Shown: positions 62,247 through 64,000 of the stretch, piece after piece | Layout: the number at the start of each line of letters is the position of its first letter | Numbering within the stretch: the stretch's first letter is position 1 | From: Prosapia bicincta | Taxonomy: Eukaryota > Arthropoda > Insecta > Hemiptera > Cercopidae | Direction of reading: 5' to 3' | Length of the DNA: 64,000 bases | NCBI GenBank assembly: GCA_036971475.1 | Contig: JBAIZL010000002.1 | Span: forward strand, 235,854,643-235,918,642 | Program-made: the position numbers and the translations under genes | The notes under the pieces: model-generated | The model's database searches: none | The model's input: only the letters and a program-made list of their open reading frames with translations | What the model was told of the DNA's origin: nothing

Positions 62247-63085
62247 GTATGTATATTTATATAAAATATGACGCTCGAGCATTTATTTGGTTTTAAAAAT
62301 CTAGGGGTAAAGGTATCGCGCGTCTCCCTGCCCTCAGGTATGGGCGTCTATTATATTAACATAAAAGATTGGTTAGTGTTATAGAAGGCAAAGAACGGAG
62401 TGAATATGTAGCACAAACTTATGAAAATCGGTGTTGTAACATTCTCTGATAGCCTACTCAACTGAACCATTCATATAAAAGACGATTTGCGCTTTTACAC
62501 GAGAACAACGTACGTTTGAACCTGAGTATAAAGAGCGCTGTATGATAAGTACATGCTCTAATGGAAGCAATAATTGGACCAGAAAACGAACTGCATCAAT
62601 TATAAACAACACTGTGGCCCGGAACCGAGTGTAAAGCACAGCGCGAGCTAAAAGTGTCCCTTAATGAGGTATCTTTGAACGTACAGGAGCTGCTAAACCT
62701 CAGTTAGATCCAACTTAGTTTTCCAAGGAACAAACACGTTTTTTGTCACATTGTTATGAAAACAAAAATATATTATTGTAAAAAATATTTTTATTTTCTA
62801 AGGCTCGTAAAGAAAAGAATTATCTAAGTTGGAAAAATTATCTTAGTAGTAAATTTTTATAAGACTTATGAAAAAAATCTATAGTTTCATAAGGATCATG
62901 GACAAATGATTGTTTTAATAGGAAAAATGTAACTTTGATTATCTGAAGTTTAGAGAACAGTTATCTTAACTTCAAGAATCTATGTAGTTTAATAAGGTTC
63001 ATTGGAAAAAATATTATCTTAATATATAAAAATATAATTTTTTCAAGCTTAGAGAAGGATTAAAAATAATACCTTAATACAAAAT
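62245..63085. other. no recognised gene; weak internal repetition
   Basis: The part 62770-63060 shows diverged repeats of AAAAATTATCTTA and TAATAAGGTTCAT-like words at irregular spacing, probably an old tandem repeat. No gene is supported. Confidence 0.3.
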
Positions 63086-63089
63086 GTTA

Positions 63090-63395
63090 CCTTCAACAGC
63101 TGTTTTACCACATAACCTTTAATATAAAATCATATGTAATAATTTATTTCAAGCCAAATGCAAAAAATAATTATATTGCATACCCTGCCCCTTTGTGAGA
63201 ACTTTTTCTCCCATATACAAGTAAAATTAATTCATTAAATTTAATAATTGAAAAAAAACTACATTAACATCAAGTGTCATCCAAAACACTTTGAAAAAAG
63301 TATTCGAACTTGAGTGGATGAATAAAAAGTATTTTATTAACGATTAAAAATTTGTACCAGATATTTGAGGAGGTGTGAACTAATAGTAGGAATTG
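63090..63395 (+). repeat. dispersed repeat family R1, copy E
   Basis: Order: CAGCTGTTTTACCACATAAC, ATATTGCATACCCTGCCCC, CATTAACATCAAGTGTCATC, TGAGTGGATGAATAAAAAG, ending GGAGGTGTGAACTAATAG. Confidence 0.8.
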
Positions 63396-63648
63396 AAAAT
63401 GATTTTCTTTGGTTTTTTTTTGGTAGTATTAAACCTTGTAGCCACTGTTAATATTATGTCATTAAGAGTATAACAAAGGATTTTGAGTGAAGGGATGATA
63501 TATGTAAAGACATTAATCTTCTGATAGAGAATAGGCTATATATATGCAGGATCGCCTACCCTATTCTCTACCGGGGCCATAAAATGTGTGCACATGTTAC
63601 ACTAACATAGGATACGAAAATGGTATGTGTGAAATTAGATAGGACTAA

Positions 63649-64000
63649 GGTCGGTCGCACACCGAATACGGCACGGTGCGGCACGGCAAGAAGTTTTCGC
63701 CTCGCCTCGCCTCGCCATCAACGTACTCCTCACCCGATGGTTAGTAGCAGCGTCGGGCAAGCCACTCCAGTCCGGTACAGTCAATTGCGTAAAGTGTACT
63801 GACAAGTGAAGTGCGTTGTTTGTATGTTACACATTTCGTGAAAATGAATTCGGTATAAGAGACTGTTTTGCGTTGTGGAACCTCGTCGAGTTTATCGATG
63901 ATTGCCCCAACAGAAAAATGTGGGTGTACCTCATAAACCAAAAAAAAACGAAACCTACAATGGTTTATTGCGGAATCAACGGCAGACCAGAGATTTTTTC
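63649..64000 (+). mobile_element. possible PIF/Harbinger-like element, cut by the window end
   Basis: GGTCGGTCGCACACCGAATA begins directly after TAA, a possible 3-bp TWA target site. It continues with GGCACGGTGCGGCACGGC, like terminal repeats of Harbinger-type elements. Downstream the plus strand reads FALWNLVEFIDDCPNRKMWV, YLINQKKTKPTMV, recalling the K-R-x-W-V start of ALP1-like transposases, but the frame has stops upstream and no domain is complete. Confidence 0.35.

Overview
The window is AT-rich nuclear DNA from an animal, most likely an arthropod and probably an insect. The evidence is one spliced gene with GT-AG introns, mariner, pogo, hAT and Penelope-type element remains, long microsatellites, and many tandem and foldback repeats. 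No bacterial-style operons, rRNA genes or CRISPR arrays were seen. The species cannot be fixed from the sequence.

Only one ordinary gene can be supported. Five coding exons on the minus strand (9407-9257, 5212-4977, 4091-3936, 2751-2647, 417-154) join in perfect phase through standard splice sites. They encode about 303 residues of a POMGNT1-like protein: the stem (ILEI-like) domain and the start of the GT13 glycosyltransferase domain. The gene runs off the window at position 1, and its 5' exon(s) lie somewhere above 9407. Its introns carry CA and TA microsatellites, foldback elements and a 25-bp minisatellite (5350-6732).

The remaining 54 kb is almost entirely repeats and mobile elements. 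From left to right these are: a deleted mariner copy with intact ends (10345-11067); a nested 157-bp insertion (11774-11930); a 17-bp minisatellite (12745-13825); a decayed mariner N-terminal fragment (14.4-14.8 kb); a 1.8-kb element with 100-bp inverted ends holding a 75-bp satellite (15358-17166); several foldbacks; 39-, 95-, 18- and 56-bp tandem arrays; a 13-kb satellite of a 104-bp unit with a 4.4-kb higher-order duplication (30620-43735); a hAT-type MITE with target-site duplication (48752-49120); a Penelope-like fragment with a GIY-YIG nuclease motif (50240-50745) and related tRNA-like composites; a complete but frameshifted 3.1-kb pogo-type transposon with a PHD finger (54400-57468); a second inverted copy of the 75-bp satellite (57745-58262); and a 1.1-kb GT tract. 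The last 350 bp may be the start of a PIF/Harbinger-like element.

The most interesting structure is in three places. First, several foldbacks and one Penelope-associated copy share the layout CTGAWGAT, stem-loop, GAAAYG. The stems differ in sequence but most stay paired, which recalls a hammerhead ribozyme core. Second, the pogo element carries three 145-bp units, each combining a TATA-like box, a splice donor and transposase-end-like motifs. Third, one 3' tail is attached to two unrelated 5' modules, one of which is tRNA-like.
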